From contig NZ_AMQH01000005.1 in assembly GCF_000300195.1 (NCBI RefSeq), forward strand, positions 62,001 to 126,000: a DNA stretch of 64,000 nucleotides. Direction: 5' to 3'. This DNA is from Clostridium tunisiense TJ. Lineage in GTDB: Bacteria; Bacillota; Clostridia; Clostridiales; Clostridiaceae. Positions 27,353 through 36,171 of the stretch are shown piece after piece. The stretch's first letter is position 1. Every line of letters starts with the position of its first letter. The position numbers and the translations under genes are program-made. The notes under the pieces are model-generated. The model saw only the letters and a program-made list of their open reading frames with translations. It made no database searches and was not told the origin of the DNA.

Positions 27353-28498
27353 TTGGCTATTATTAATGTAATAAAATTTGATGGAATAAGAAACCGAGAC
27401 TGGCTGGTATATCGTTATCCTGGAGATAGCTTTGTTTTTGGAACTCAACTTATTGTTGGAGAAGGCCAAATTGCGGTTTTTGTTAGGGGAGGAAAGGCTC
27501 TAGATTACTTTTCACCAGGCACTTATACTCTCGCTACTCAAAATATTCCTATTTTACAGTCCTTGATTAATGTTCCTTTTGGAGGAAGAACCCCCTTCAC
27601 AGCAGAAGTGTTTTTTATAAATAACACTGCTAAGCTAGACATATTATGGGGTACAACAGATCCAATAAGTTTAATTGACCCTAAGTATGCAGTTAGATTA
27701 AGAGTGCGTGCCTTTGGACAGTTTGCTATTAGAATTTCAGATTATCGTGTGTTTTTAACACAATTAATTGGTGCTTTAGGTGGTACTCAGATTATAAAAT
27801 ATGACATTGTAACTAAATATTTTAAAGGAGTTATAGTAACAAAGATAAAGACTATTATTGCTGATATAATTATTAATCAGAAAATTTCTGCACTGGAATT
27901 AACTCCACAACTTGAAGAAATATCTGAAATTGCTAAAATACGTCTTTCAGGAGAATTTGAACGCTTTGGTATAGAAATTGTTAATTTCAATATCGCATCT
28001 GTTAATTTTCCAGATGAGGACTTTGATATTATAAATAAAATACTTGCTGAAAAGGCAGCCTTCGATATTATTGGAGATAATCGCTATAATGTTAAAAGGT
28101 CATTTGATGTTATGCAAACTGCTGCTGGAAACGAAAGTGGTGGGAACTTAGCTACAGCTGGAATTGGAATTGGTATTGGAGCTGGAGCTGGTATAGCTGT
28201 AGGAAACACCTTCGCAAATGCTGCAGGTAGCGTTATGAATACACCTGGAAAAATGACTACTTGTAAGAAATGTCAGCACTCAAATGCAGAAGGAGTTAAG
28301 TTTTGCTCCAATTGTGGAGAAAAGCTTGAAGTAGCAAAAATTGAGTGTTTCTCTTGTAGGATTTTAGTAGATGAGAATGCAAAGTTTTGTCCTAATTGCG
28401 GGTTTTCAATGGGAAAAAAGAAATGCCAAAATTGTAATACAGAAAATTCCCCAGGAACTAAGTTTTGCAGTGAGTGCGGAACTAAATTGGAGGGTTAA
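27353..28498 (+). CDS. SPFH-domain protein with three zinc ribbons (YdjI-like)
   Basis: Residues 1-250 or so match the YdjI/virion-core-like SPFH group: an early IKFDGIRNRDWLVYRYPGDSF, then LIVGEGQIAVFVRGGKALDYFSPGTYTL in blocks, then a coiled segment ending KILAEKAAFD. A Gly/Ala-rich linker follows. Three CxxC...CxxC zinc ribbons then appear (CKKCQHSNAEGVKFCSNCG, CFSCRILVDENAKFCPNCG, CQNCNTENSPGTKFCSECG). SPFH proteins scaffold membrane complexes. The start is TTG 27353, six bases after GAGGTG; a GTG at 27344 overlaps that site. It is followed after two bases by a membrane protein gene. Confidence 0.82.
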   Translation: MAIINVIKFDGIRNRDWLVYRYPGDSFVFGTQLIVGEGQIAVFVRGGKALDYFSPGTYTLATQNIPILQSLINVPFGGRTPFTAEVFFINNTAKLDILWGTTDPISLIDPKYAVRLRVRAFGQFAIRISDYRVFLTQLIGALGGTQIIKYDIVTKYFKGVIVTKIKTIIADIIINQKISALELTPQLEEISEIAKIRLSGEFERFGIEIVNFNIASVNFPDEDFDIINKILAEKAAFDIIGDNRYNVKRSFDVMQTAAGNESGGNLATAGIGIGIGAGAGIAVGNTFANAAGSVMNTPGKMTTCKKCQHSNAEGVKFCSNCGEKLEVAKIECFSCRILVDENAKFCPNCGFSMGKKKCQNCNTENSPGTKFCSECGTKLEG

Positions 28499-28500
28499 TT

Positions 28501-29241
28501 ATGAATAATAATAAAATTTCAATAAGTGATAGGTTAAAAGTCTTAGGATGTATTGCGTTTGACATAGCATTAATCTTAGCTTTTTTTAAAGTCTTCGGAT
28601 TATTTATTATTATTGCACCAGTGAAATCTATATTGATGTTGTTTACTTTAATTATAGGACTTTTAGCAATAAATATAGTGGTTATTCTACCAAGCAGCTT
28701 ATATAAAAAAATTGGTATACCATATACTATTTCCTTTATGACGTCATTTGTTCTCTACGCAATTTCGGCTAATGTACTTTCAATTTTTTTAATAGGAAGT
28801 AGTGTAGTTTGGTATATAATTTGGGAACTAATAATCTTTGCGGCCTTTATTGGGATAATTTCTGTATTTACAGTATTTTCAGGAAGGGAAATAGATGAAA
28901 GTAATAAAGTTCAAAATGAACAGTGTGGTAAAGCTTCAATTATGATGGAACTTCTTGAAATTGAAGATATTCTCAAAAGAATACATATGGATGATAAGTT
29001 TCCACCAATATTTTGCTCATTTAAGGCATTGAAGGAACGTATTCAAGTTTCAACTCCTTTTGGTAGAATTATTGATAATAATGCTGTTAAAGTAATAGAG
29101 AGTCAAATCAAGGGTAATTTAATAGCTTTCAAGATAGGGTTGCAAGAGCCGTCAGGGGATACAGGTTTCATGAATTTACAAGACATCCTTGAAGAAACAC
29201 AAAGACTTGTAATAAATAGGGAAGCACTAAACATTAAATAG
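28501..29241 (+). CDS. Unknown membrane protein in the SPFH operon
   Basis: I do not recognise this 246-residue protein. Residues 1-140 hold about four hydrophobic helices (for example CIAFDIALILAFFKVFGLF and SVVWYIIWELIIFAAFIG). Residues 145-246 form a soluble C-terminal region with no Cys pairs or obvious enzyme motif. The gene begins two bases after the SPFH stop, so the two products are made together and probably meet at the membrane. Confidence 0.75.
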   Translation: MNNNKISISDRLKVLGCIAFDIALILAFFKVFGLFIIIAPVKSILMLFTLIIGLLAINIVVILPSSLYKKIGIPYTISFMTSFVLYAISANVLSIFLIGSSVVWYIIWELIIFAAFIGIISVFTVFSGREIDESNKVQNEQCGKASIMMELLEIEDILKRIHMDDKFPPIFCSFKALKERIQVSTPFGRIIDNNAVKVIESQIKGNLIAFKIGLQEPSGDTGFMNLQDILEETQRLVINREALNIK

Positions 29242-29374
29242 CTTTTTATAAACGTTCAATTTCAAAGTAATTATATTTATATTTAAAAGCCTAAAGAAAA
29301 ACAAGATGCGTTCATGTATAGCATAGGTCTAGGTTTTAGGTTTATATAATAATTTTAAAAAGGGAGAGATTTCA

Positions 29375-29797
29375 ATGAATGATAAAAAATGTCCAGCTTG
29401 TGGAGCATCAGTTGATTTTAATGCCACGGAGTGTAAATATTGTGGAGAACCAATGGTTGTTCAACAGCCACACTACCAAGCACCACCACAACCACAATAT
29501 CAGGCTCCGCAACCACAATATCAGGCACCACAATATCAAATGCCACCTCAGGGTCAACAAATGTATGGGAACCCAAATGTTGTTGTTAATACTAAAAGTA
29601 AAACAACAGCAGGTATACTAGCTATACTATTAGGTGGTTTAGGTATACATAAGTTTTACTTAGGAAGAATTGGATTAGGAATTTTATACTTGGTTTTCTG
29701 TTGGACTTATATACCAGCCTTAATTGGTCTTATAGAAGGAATTATTTATTTAACTTCAAGTGAAGAAAAGTTTTTTTATAAATATGTAAAGAAATAA
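29375..29797 (+). CDS. Zinc-ribbon plus TM2-domain membrane protein
   Basis: The 140-residue protein opens with a zinc ribbon (CPACGASVD...CKYCGEP). A Pro/Gln/Tyr-rich linker of PQYQAP repeats follows, then a TM2 domain: AGILAILLGGLGIHKFYLGR, then two membrane helices with the family's turn. The linker is written in DNA as two near-identical 21-base units at 29489-29530, so its length may vary between strains. The function of TM2 proteins is unknown; the zinc ribbon echoes those of the SPFH gene upstream. AAAGGGAGAG precedes the ATG. Confidence 0.85.
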   Translation: MNDKKCPACGASVDFNATECKYCGEPMVVQQPHYQAPPQPQYQAPQPQYQAPQYQMPPQGQQMYGNPNVVVNTKSKTTAGILAILLGGLGIHKFYLGRIGLGILYLVFCWTYIPALIGLIEGIIYLTSSEEKFFYKYVKK

Positions 29798-29844
29798 GGC
29801 ATTAAATAATTTCAAGTAAAAAGGTTAATATTGATAACATTTCA

Positions 29845-29880
29845 AAAAACTAGTCTACCATAATAAGACTAGTTTTTTTA
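29845..29880 (+). terminator. Terminator after the TM2 gene
   Basis: AAAAACTAGTCT (29845-29856) pairs with AGACTAGTTTTT (29866-29877), followed by more T. Confidence 0.85.
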
Positions 29881-29887
29881 TTATATA

Positions 29888-30091
29888 GGAATTTCAGCTT
29901 TTCGCCTAAAAAATTGTTTGGAAGGACTTGAAACTAATATATTTCAAGATGCATGTAAAATATTGCAAGTAGCAGCTAGTTATTTAAATGGGAGTGTGAA
30001 TACACGCATTTGTTCTACAAATAAAGTTCAAAACGTACTTAGTGATATTTTATTAATTAAGAATATGCTGAATAACATTCGTTCAATTTAA
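29888..30091 (+). pseudogene. Possible C-terminal gene remnant
   Basis: A frame of 67 codons without a plausible start or ribosome site reads GISAFRLKNCLEGLETN, then KILQVAASYLNGSVN and VQNVLSDILLIKNMLNNIRSI before TAA. The amphipathic-helix character is protein-like, unlike most intergenic frames here. It may be the tail of a decayed gene; no relative is recognised. The remainder of 30092-30223 is AT-rich leader of the next gene. Confidence 0.3.
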
Positions 30092-30223
30092 TTAAATATA
30101 ATATAAAGACTTTCATAATCAAGGAACAATTTCTTATATGTTTTTAGAGGTATTTATTGAAAAATGTAGAATAATTAGTTTAAGAAAGAACCAAAGGCAA
30201 TTTGATTTAGGAGTTGAATTTCT

Positions 30224-31858
30224 ATGGGTAATGAAGAGAAATTACAGACTTCACTTTACAATAATATAAAATCTTATGTAGATGCCACTGAGCTTTTAGA
30301 GAATTTAATTCAAATATTCGAGAGCTACTTTGGTAGAAGTGAAAGTGAAGGAGATATTTTAACAGAAATACAACATATAGTTGAGCATAAAACCTATGAC
30401 TTTTATAATTTTAAACATAAGATTCTTCAGTTATTTCACTGTTCCTTAATAAAGGGTAAAGATAAGTCAGACTATAATATTCAACTAGATAAGAAAGAGC
30501 TTTTTGCCATAGGGGATGAAGTTAAAAAGGTATTAGAAAACAATTTATTTTTATATCAGCATGAATTTATACTAGAATTCACTAGCTTTATCAATAAGGG
30601 GGAAGCCTCATTACAATTAAAGGAAGATTTTAAAACTTTAACTAAGGAATGTTTTAGTGATAAGCTTCAAGAATTATATAAGGGTATTGAATTATCAGAA
30701 GAAAAGGTAAAGCTGGTAATAGAAGATAAAATTCATGACTATGAAGTTTTTTTATGGACAGTTAAGAAACTTTTACTAGATTTACAAAAGGAAAGAGAGA
30801 CTTTAGAGGAAAAGGTCTATGTTGATAAAGTATTAGCTATGAGGGAGACTTTTATCACCACAACAGAAAACTTAAAGGAAGACTTGATAAAGGATATAAC
30901 CTTCATTGTAATTTCTTACTTTGTGAAGAAAATAAGAGAAACTTTATTGGTAGGGATGGAGGACAGGCTCTATAACTACAGAAATACATTAAAGCAGTAT
31001 TTAAACTTTAAAACAGAAGGTTGTCAGGAAGTAGAAAATGTGAAGTTAAATCATAAAAATGCCGAACCTAGTGAGATAGAATTTCAAGTTTATAGTATAT
31101 GTAGAGAACTTTTTATATGCCAATATAATTATTTGTCTAAAATTTTTAGCCTTTGCAAAACCAAATTTGACACCTTAACTTCTGAAGTTAAATTTAATTT
31201 AGATGTTATATTTAATGGTGAGTTTGAAGAACCCATATATTTTATTAACACTTATGAGGATTTTAATAATATTTGTGATATATTCAATGAAAAGTTACAT
31301 GTGATTTTATATACTTTTACTATTAATACTTTTAATGAATTTAAGAAGAGTTACTATGATTACCTTATGGAGAAGCTTTCTTACAAGAAGGAAAGTCTGG
31401 AAAAAATGTATTGTCATAAGTTGATTTTAGATGGAATTGATTATATTAATTGCTATAGCCAAGATGTTAAAATTAAGTTATGTAGCAAGTTAGAAGAATT
31501 ATATAAATCCTACAGTAGTGAGGAAATTCTTAAGGACAACTCTCTTAATCTTATCATTAATTTTTATAAAGTTAGAGAGGATATACCAAAGGTTTTCTTT
31601 AGGGAATACATCTACAGTGATATAGATTACCAAACTCTATTTTCAAAAGAGAGTTTTAATCAATGTGATTCCTTAGAAGATAAAAAGCTGCTTCTTTACA
31701 ATAAAGTAGTAGGTTTTAAAAATAAGCTATGGGACACCTTATATAATGAATTAATAACTTACTTTGATTATATACTCCCCAATATAGGAAAGAATATGGA
31801 TCATGCCAAAAAACAATCAGATTACTATAAAGTTAAGGCAGAAGAGCCCATTTTATAA
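30224..31858 (+). CDS. Unknown 544-residue helical protein
   Basis: I do not recognise this protein. It is hydrophilic and strongly helical throughout, with long Glu/Lys/Leu stretches such as ELFAIGDEVKKVLENN and LLLDLQKERETLEEKVY. It has no signal peptide, membrane helix, nucleotide loop or Cys pairs in metal-site spacing. The shape could fit a stalk or scaffold protein, for example a dynamin-like stalk without its GTPase, but this is only a guess. TTAGGAG precedes the ATG. It lies alone between terminators downstream of the SPFH/TM2 cluster. Confidence 0.75.
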   Translation: MGNEEKLQTSLYNNIKSYVDATELLENLIQIFESYFGRSESEGDILTEIQHIVEHKTYDFYNFKHKILQLFHCSLIKGKDKSDYNIQLDKKELFAIGDEVKKVLENNLFLYQHEFILEFTSFINKGEASLQLKEDFKTLTKECFSDKLQELYKGIELSEEKVKLVIEDKIHDYEVFLWTVKKLLLDLQKERETLEEKVYVDKVLAMRETFITTTENLKEDLIKDITFIVISYFVKKIRETLLVGMEDRLYNYRNTLKQYLNFKTEGCQEVENVKLNHKNAEPSEIEFQVYSICRELFICQYNYLSKIFSLCKTKFDTLTSEVKFNLDVIFNGEFEEPIYFINTYEDFNNICDIFNEKLHVILYTFTINTFNEFKKSYYDYLMEKLSYKKESLEKMYCHKLILDGIDYINCYSQDVKIKLCSKLEELYKSYSSEEILKDNSLNLIINFYKVREDIPKVFFREYIYSDIDYQTLFSKESFNQCDSLEDKKLLLYNKVVGFKNKLWDTLYNELITYFDYILPNIGKNMDHAKKQSDYYKVKAEEPIL

Positions 31859-32088
31859 AAAATATAGTTATAAGAAATTAAAGTAAACAAAGTATTCATT
31901 ATGTTCCTTGTACTAAAAATAGAACCTATGTGAAATGGTACAATAGTCAGTTGTACTAAGTTAGATATTAAGGTATTAAAAAAATATGATAGATAATTAC
32001 CATAGTAAGGCTTGTAAGTTGCATTTAGTAATATAGAATACCTATGTGCTTATAATGCTTGTAATTCGAACTTAATATTTTAATTAAT

Positions 32089-32120
32089 AAAAGCACTATT
32101 TTTTAGAGAGTAGTGCTTTT
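32089..32120 (+). terminator. Terminator after the 544-residue gene
   Basis: AAAAGCACTA (32089-32098) pairs with TAGTGCTTTT (32111-32120). Confidence 0.7.
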
Positions 32121-32572
32121 CATATTGTTACTAATTATCGCAAGTAACCAGTGAAGGAAAAATTCTTTTATAGACAACAAATAACTATTATATTGAAGAA
32201 AATCTTAAGAACACTAAAAATATCATCTACATATATAACTTATGGAGATTGAGCTTGGGTTCATAATATTTAAATTTATAAAGACCTTTGATTTTAAACT
32301 AGAAAAATCTTATAATAATAGTAGACTTATTTGAAAATTTTTAACAAATATAATATTCACTTAAATTTAAGTTAGTAGAAAAGTTTAGTTAGCTCTGTGC
32401 TGAGAGGGAACTATGTGTAAGGATTAGTTTTCTATAAGGTTATATGGCTTCATTAAGGGGTTGTGAAATAAACCTTAGCTTAGGAGTTTTTGTGAAGAAT
32501 AAAAGCTTATGATGAAAATAACAATTTAATATTAAGGTCATATATTTATTAAAACATTAAGGAGGAATCACA
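32121..32572. other. AT-rich intergenic region upstream of the M42 genes
   Basis: No gene is seen. CTGTGCTGAGAGGGAAC near 32394-32410 resembles part of a TPP riboswitch but lacks its partner element. The last bases give TTAAGGAGGA before the start at 32573. Confidence 0.4.
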
Positions 32573-33613
32573 ATGGAGGAGAAGGGATTACTGAAAACAC
32601 TTTGTGAGGGCCATGGTCCTAGCGGAAGGGAACATTGGTTACATGAGGAAGTTAATAAGGCTTTTTCAGGATTTGGAAATGTTTCTGTAGATAATTTAAA
32701 CAATATTATTGTCCATAAGAAAGGAAATGGAAAAGGCAAAATAATGCTTATGGCTCACTTGGATGAAATATTTATGTCTGTAACAGCCATAAAAGAAAAT
32801 GGATTTTTAGAGTTTAGAGGAAATGGAATAGATGTTAAAACACTAGTTTCCCAAGAAGTAGTTGTTCATGGAGAAAAGGACATACTAGGAATCATAGGAA
32901 TTAAACCACCACATCTAATGAAGGAAGAAGAAAGAGCAAAGGCTGTAACTTTAGAAGCACTACTTATTGATACAGGTTATTCCAAGGAATCCTTAGAAAA
33001 AATAGTTAAGGTTGGAGATTATGTAACAGTAAAAAGACACTTTAAAGAATTGCTTAATGATAATGTAACTTGTAAGGCGCTTGATGATAGAGCTGGAGTA
33101 GTTTCTCTTTACACTTGTGCTAAGGAGCTTAAAAATGTAAATCACGATTTAGATGTATATTTTGTATGCTCTGCTCAAGAAGAAGTAGGTCATAGAGGGG
33201 CAAAAACTGCAAGTAATGCCATCAATCCAGATATAGGTATTGCAGTGGATGTCACCTTTGATAGTGGTAAAATGGGAGCTCAGGAAAGAGATAATAACCT
33301 AGGACAAGGTCCAGTAATTTGTATTGGACCAAATATTCATCCAAGGGTTAGGGAAAAGCTTATGGAGGTTGCAGAAGAATATAGTATTCCTTATCAGGTA
33401 GAGGTGGAACCAGGAGATACAGGAACAGATGCTTGGGATATTCAAATAGCAGGGCAGGGAATACCAACCCTATTAATTTCTATACCTCTTAAATACATGC
33501 ATACTTCTGTAGAAGTTGTTAATATGAAGGATGTTAAAAATACAGGACGTATTATGGCTAAGCTTATAGAAAAGCTTAATGGTGAAGAATTGGAGGGATT
33601 ACTATGCTATTAG
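32573..33613 (+). CDS. M42-family metallo-aminopeptidase, paralogue 1
   Basis: All residues expected for this di-zinc/cobalt peptidase family are present: His62 and Asp64 (MAHLDEI), bridging Asp171 (LDDRAG), Glu203 and Glu204 (AQEEVG; catalytic base and metal ligand), Asp226 (AVDVTFD) and His310 (YMHTSVE). Family members form large tetrahedral cytosolic assemblies that trim short peptides, often with acidic or aromatic preference. Specificity cannot be read here. The 346-residue length is standard. The next M42 gene overlaps its end by 10 bases. Confidence 0.93.
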   Translation: MEEKGLLKTLCEGHGPSGREHWLHEEVNKAFSGFGNVSVDNLNNIIVHKKGNGKGKIMLMAHLDEIFMSVTAIKENGFLEFRGNGIDVKTLVSQEVVVHGEKDILGIIGIKPPHLMKEEERAKAVTLEALLIDTGYSKESLEKIVKVGDYVTVKRHFKELLNDNVTCKALDDRAGVVSLYTCAKELKNVNHDLDVYFVCSAQEEVGHRGAKTASNAINPDIGIAVDVTFDSGKMGAQERDNNLGQGPVICIGPNIHPRVREKLMEVAEEYSIPYQVEVEPGDTGTDAWDIQIAGQGIPTLLISIPLKYMHTSVEVVNMKDVKNTGRIMAKLIEKLNGEELEGLLCY

Positions 33614-34632
33614 ACAACCTATTAGAAAAGGGTGGACTACTAGATAAGCTTTGTTCTCTTCCAGGCCCTTCAGGCTTTGAAGGGGATGTAAGAGAATTAA
33701 TTAAAAGTGAAGTTGCTCCTTATGTAGATGAAATAAAAGTGGATAGGTTAGGAAATATTATTGTTCATAAAAAGGGTAAGGGAAAAAAAGTATTAATAGA
33801 TGCTCATATGGATGAGGTAGGCTTCATTGTTACGGGCTTAAACGAGGATGGAACTTTAAAGTTTAGAGCTCTTGGAGGAATAAATGAAAAAATAATTCCA
33901 TCAAAGGTAGTCTTAATTGGAAAAGATAAAATACCAGGAGTAATAGGGGGAAAGCCTATTCATCTTCAAGGTAAGGACGAAAGAGAAAAGGGATTATCTT
34001 ATAAGGATTGTTGTATTGATATTGGAGCAAATTCTAGAGAAGAGGCTAAAAAGTATATAAAAATGGGAGACTATGTAGTGTTTGACATGGAGTATGATAG
34101 CTTTGGTGAAGGCTTAATTAAGGGAAAGGCTTTTGATGATAGAATTGGCTGCTTAATTCTTATGGAAATACTTAAGGAAAACTACGATATAGATTTATAT
34201 GGAACCTTTAACATACAAGAGGAAGTTGGAGAAAGAGGAACCTTTATTTCTGCTTTAAATGTTAAAGCAGACTTAGGTATTGCTCTTGAAGGCACTATTT
34301 GTGCAGATATGCCAACAGTTCCAAAACACTTAAGCGCTACTGAAGTAGGAAAAGGTCCAGCTATATCTATCATGGATTTAACAAGCATCTTTGATCAGGA
34401 TATTGCAAGAGATATTATGGCTATTGGAGATGAAAAGAATATATCATACCAAAGAAGAAAAGCCATAGCAGGAGGAAATGATGCTGGAGCAATTCATACT
34501 GTAGGCGAGGGTGCCAAAATTGCTACAATTTCTGTGCCTTGCAGATATATTCACTCCTCAGTATCCGTAGCGTCAAAGGAAGATTTTAAAAATGCGGTGT
34601 TACTTTTAAAAGAATACTTGAAAAGTCTTTAA
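33604..34632 (+). CDS. M42-family metallo-aminopeptidase, paralogue 2
   Basis: This 342-residue paralogue also keeps a full site: His68 and Asp70 (DAHMDEVG), Asp178 (FDDRIG), Glu206 and Glu207 (QEEVGERG), Glu229 in ALEGT (an acidic ligand commonly Glu in this subgroup) and His317 (YIHSSVS). It overlaps paralogue 1, with GGAGG inside that gene's end, so the two are translationally linked. They may form mixed or parallel assemblies for peptide recycling. Confidence 0.93.
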   Translation: MLLDNLLEKGGLLDKLCSLPGPSGFEGDVRELIKSEVAPYVDEIKVDRLGNIIVHKKGKGKKVLIDAHMDEVGFIVTGLNEDGTLKFRALGGINEKIIPSKVVLIGKDKIPGVIGGKPIHLQGKDEREKGLSYKDCCIDIGANSREEAKKYIKMGDYVVFDMEYDSFGEGLIKGKAFDDRIGCLILMEILKENYDIDLYGTFNIQEEVGERGTFISALNVKADLGIALEGTICADMPTVPKHLSATEVGKGPAISIMDLTSIFDQDIARDIMAIGDEKNISYQRRKAIAGGNDAGAIHTVGEGAKIATISVPCRYIHSSVSVASKEDFKNAVLLLKEYLKSL

Positions 34633-35081
34633 GCTAATGGGTTAGGAGAAGTTTCAATAATAGAGCCTAGTTAATTTTCATGAGGTACTTAGTAAAAATA
34701 CTAGGAAAGAAATACCTCCGCAAGAAGTTATAAACATAAAAATATAAGAAATTATAAATAAATCAACAAGTCAATATGCAAATTTAACAATATAACAATA
34801 TATATTGTTTATGCGGATTCTAGGGATTTCTGACTTTAAAATAAGTTGTTTAGAATGTTGCAAACAAGAATCTGTAGTTATTTTTGCGTTAAACAATTTG
34901 ACCAATGCAAAATAGTAAGCCTTTTACAGTTTTATAAGATAAGCTATTTGTAACCTTGAGAATAAGAAGTTACACACAAGTTTTGCACAGGACAAATTGA
35001 CATGTGCAAATTCTAATAAAATTTTAAAGATTTATAAAATAATTTAGTTTATGGTAATTTTAAAAATAGGAGGAAGAATAA
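34633..35081. other. Intergenic region with an inverted repeat before the third M42 gene
   Basis: TTTGCACA (34982-34989) and TGTGCAAA (35003-35010) form an 8-bp inverted repeat around 13 bases that contain TTGACA, so it could be an operator over a promoter. Related TGCAAA words occur nearby, at about 34774 and 34908. No gene is seen. Confidence 0.3.
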
Positions 35082-36071
35082 ATGGATAGATTATTAGAAT
35101 CACTACTAAGCGCTTTTGGTGTTAGTGGTCATGAAGAAGAAGTTAGACAAGTTATAATAGAAGAACTAAATAGACTTGAGCTGTGTCATGAAGTAGAGAA
35201 GATGGGTAATGTAATTGTAAAGATGGGTAAGAAAAGTGAAAAGGAAGAAGAAAGACTTATGATTACAGCTCATATGGATACCATGGGGGTAATTGTAACT
35301 TATGTTGACGACAAGGGCTTTGCAAGAGTAGGTAAAATTGGAGACTTTAAAGAATCCTCAATGATAAATACTATTGTAGAATTTGAAAATGGAAATAGTG
35401 GAAGGGTTTGTGCAACAAAGGATGAGCCAAAGATCGATGATTTATATATAGATTTAGGAGTATCCTCAAGAGAAGAGGCCCTTGAGCTTATAGAAGAAGG
35501 AGATGTAGCTGTATTTAGCTCAAATATTATTGAAGAAAGAAATAACATTATAGCTCCTTTTTTAGATAATAGAGTTGGGTGCTACATGATGCTTAAAGCT
35601 ATGGAAAACCTAGCTAAAAATAGAGAAGTTTTAAGCTGTTTAGAAAAAGAGTTATTCTTTGTATTCTCTACGCAAAACAAAGTAGGGGGAAGAGGGGCTA
35701 GAGCTGCAGCTTACAGCATAAATCCAATGTTTTCTATTGTTATAGATGGTGAAGAAGCAACAGATAACCTAGGTGGAAAGGGAAACTTTAAGTTAGGTAA
35801 CGGTGTTGGGATTAAGTTTATGGACAGAAGTTTAATAATGCATCATGAAATAAAAGAAATTCTTGAGGAAGCTTTCGCTAGCTTAGGGAAAAAGCCACAC
35901 TATATTTTTAGTGAACAAGGTGGAGATGGATCTAAAATTCATAAAGAAGGCAACGGCGTAAAAACAGGAACTTTAGTATACCCTGTAAGATATAAGGATA
36001 CAAACTTAGAAATGGTAAACACTAAGGATATAGAAGAGGGAATAGAAATTTTAAATAAAGTGATATTATAA
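35082..36071 (+). CDS. M42-family homologue lacking catalytic and metal residues (probable pseudoenzyme)
   Basis: The fold is clearly M42: AHMDTMG (His64, Asp66), FLDNRVG (Asp162), VIDGEEA (Asp222). At the QEEVG motif, however, it reads TQNKVG, so the catalytic Glu and the metal-ligand Glu are Asn199 and Lys200. The late metal His is Asp305 (RYKDTNLE). The frame is complete at 329 residues with a strong AGGAGGA site, so it is a maintained gene rather than a wreck. It may be a structural or regulatory member of the M42 assembly or bind another ligand. It sits 449 bases downstream of two intact paralogues. Confidence 0.85.
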   Translation: MDRLLESLLSAFGVSGHEEEVRQVIIEELNRLELCHEVEKMGNVIVKMGKKSEKEEERLMITAHMDTMGVIVTYVDDKGFARVGKIGDFKESSMINTIVEFENGNSGRVCATKDEPKIDDLYIDLGVSSREEALELIEEGDVAVFSSNIIEERNNIIAPFLDNRVGCYMMLKAMENLAKNREVLSCLEKELFFVFSTQNKVGGRGARAAAYSINPMFSIVIDGEEATDNLGGKGNFKLGNGVGIKFMDRSLIMHHEIKEILEEAFASLGKKPHYIFSEQGGDGSKIHKEGNGVKTGTLVYPVRYKDTNLEMVNTKDIEEGIEILNKVIL

Positions 36072-36102
36072 TTTATTAGGTAGAATTTCAGGGAATATAG
36101 GG

Positions 36103-36145
36103 CTGCTTTTATAAATATTTTATGATTTATAAAGCAGTCTTTTTA
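36103..36145 (+). terminator. Terminator after the third M42 gene
   Basis: CTGCTTTTATAAAT (36103-36116) pairs with ATTTATAAAGCAG (36125-36137) with one bulged T, followed by TCTTTTTAT. Confidence 0.75.
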
Positions 36146-36171
36146 TAAATCAAAAGATAAGGGTGGTCACT

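Noticed and set aside
29489-29530. Short tandem repeats considered as a CRISPR or minisatellite.
   Set aside because: They are two 21-base units in frame, encoding the PQYQAP linker of the TM2 protein.
32394-32412. CTGTGCTGAGAGGGAAC resembles part of a TPP riboswitch.
   Set aside because: The paired ACCTGAT-type element and the other conserved stem are missing, and the downstream genes are peptidases.
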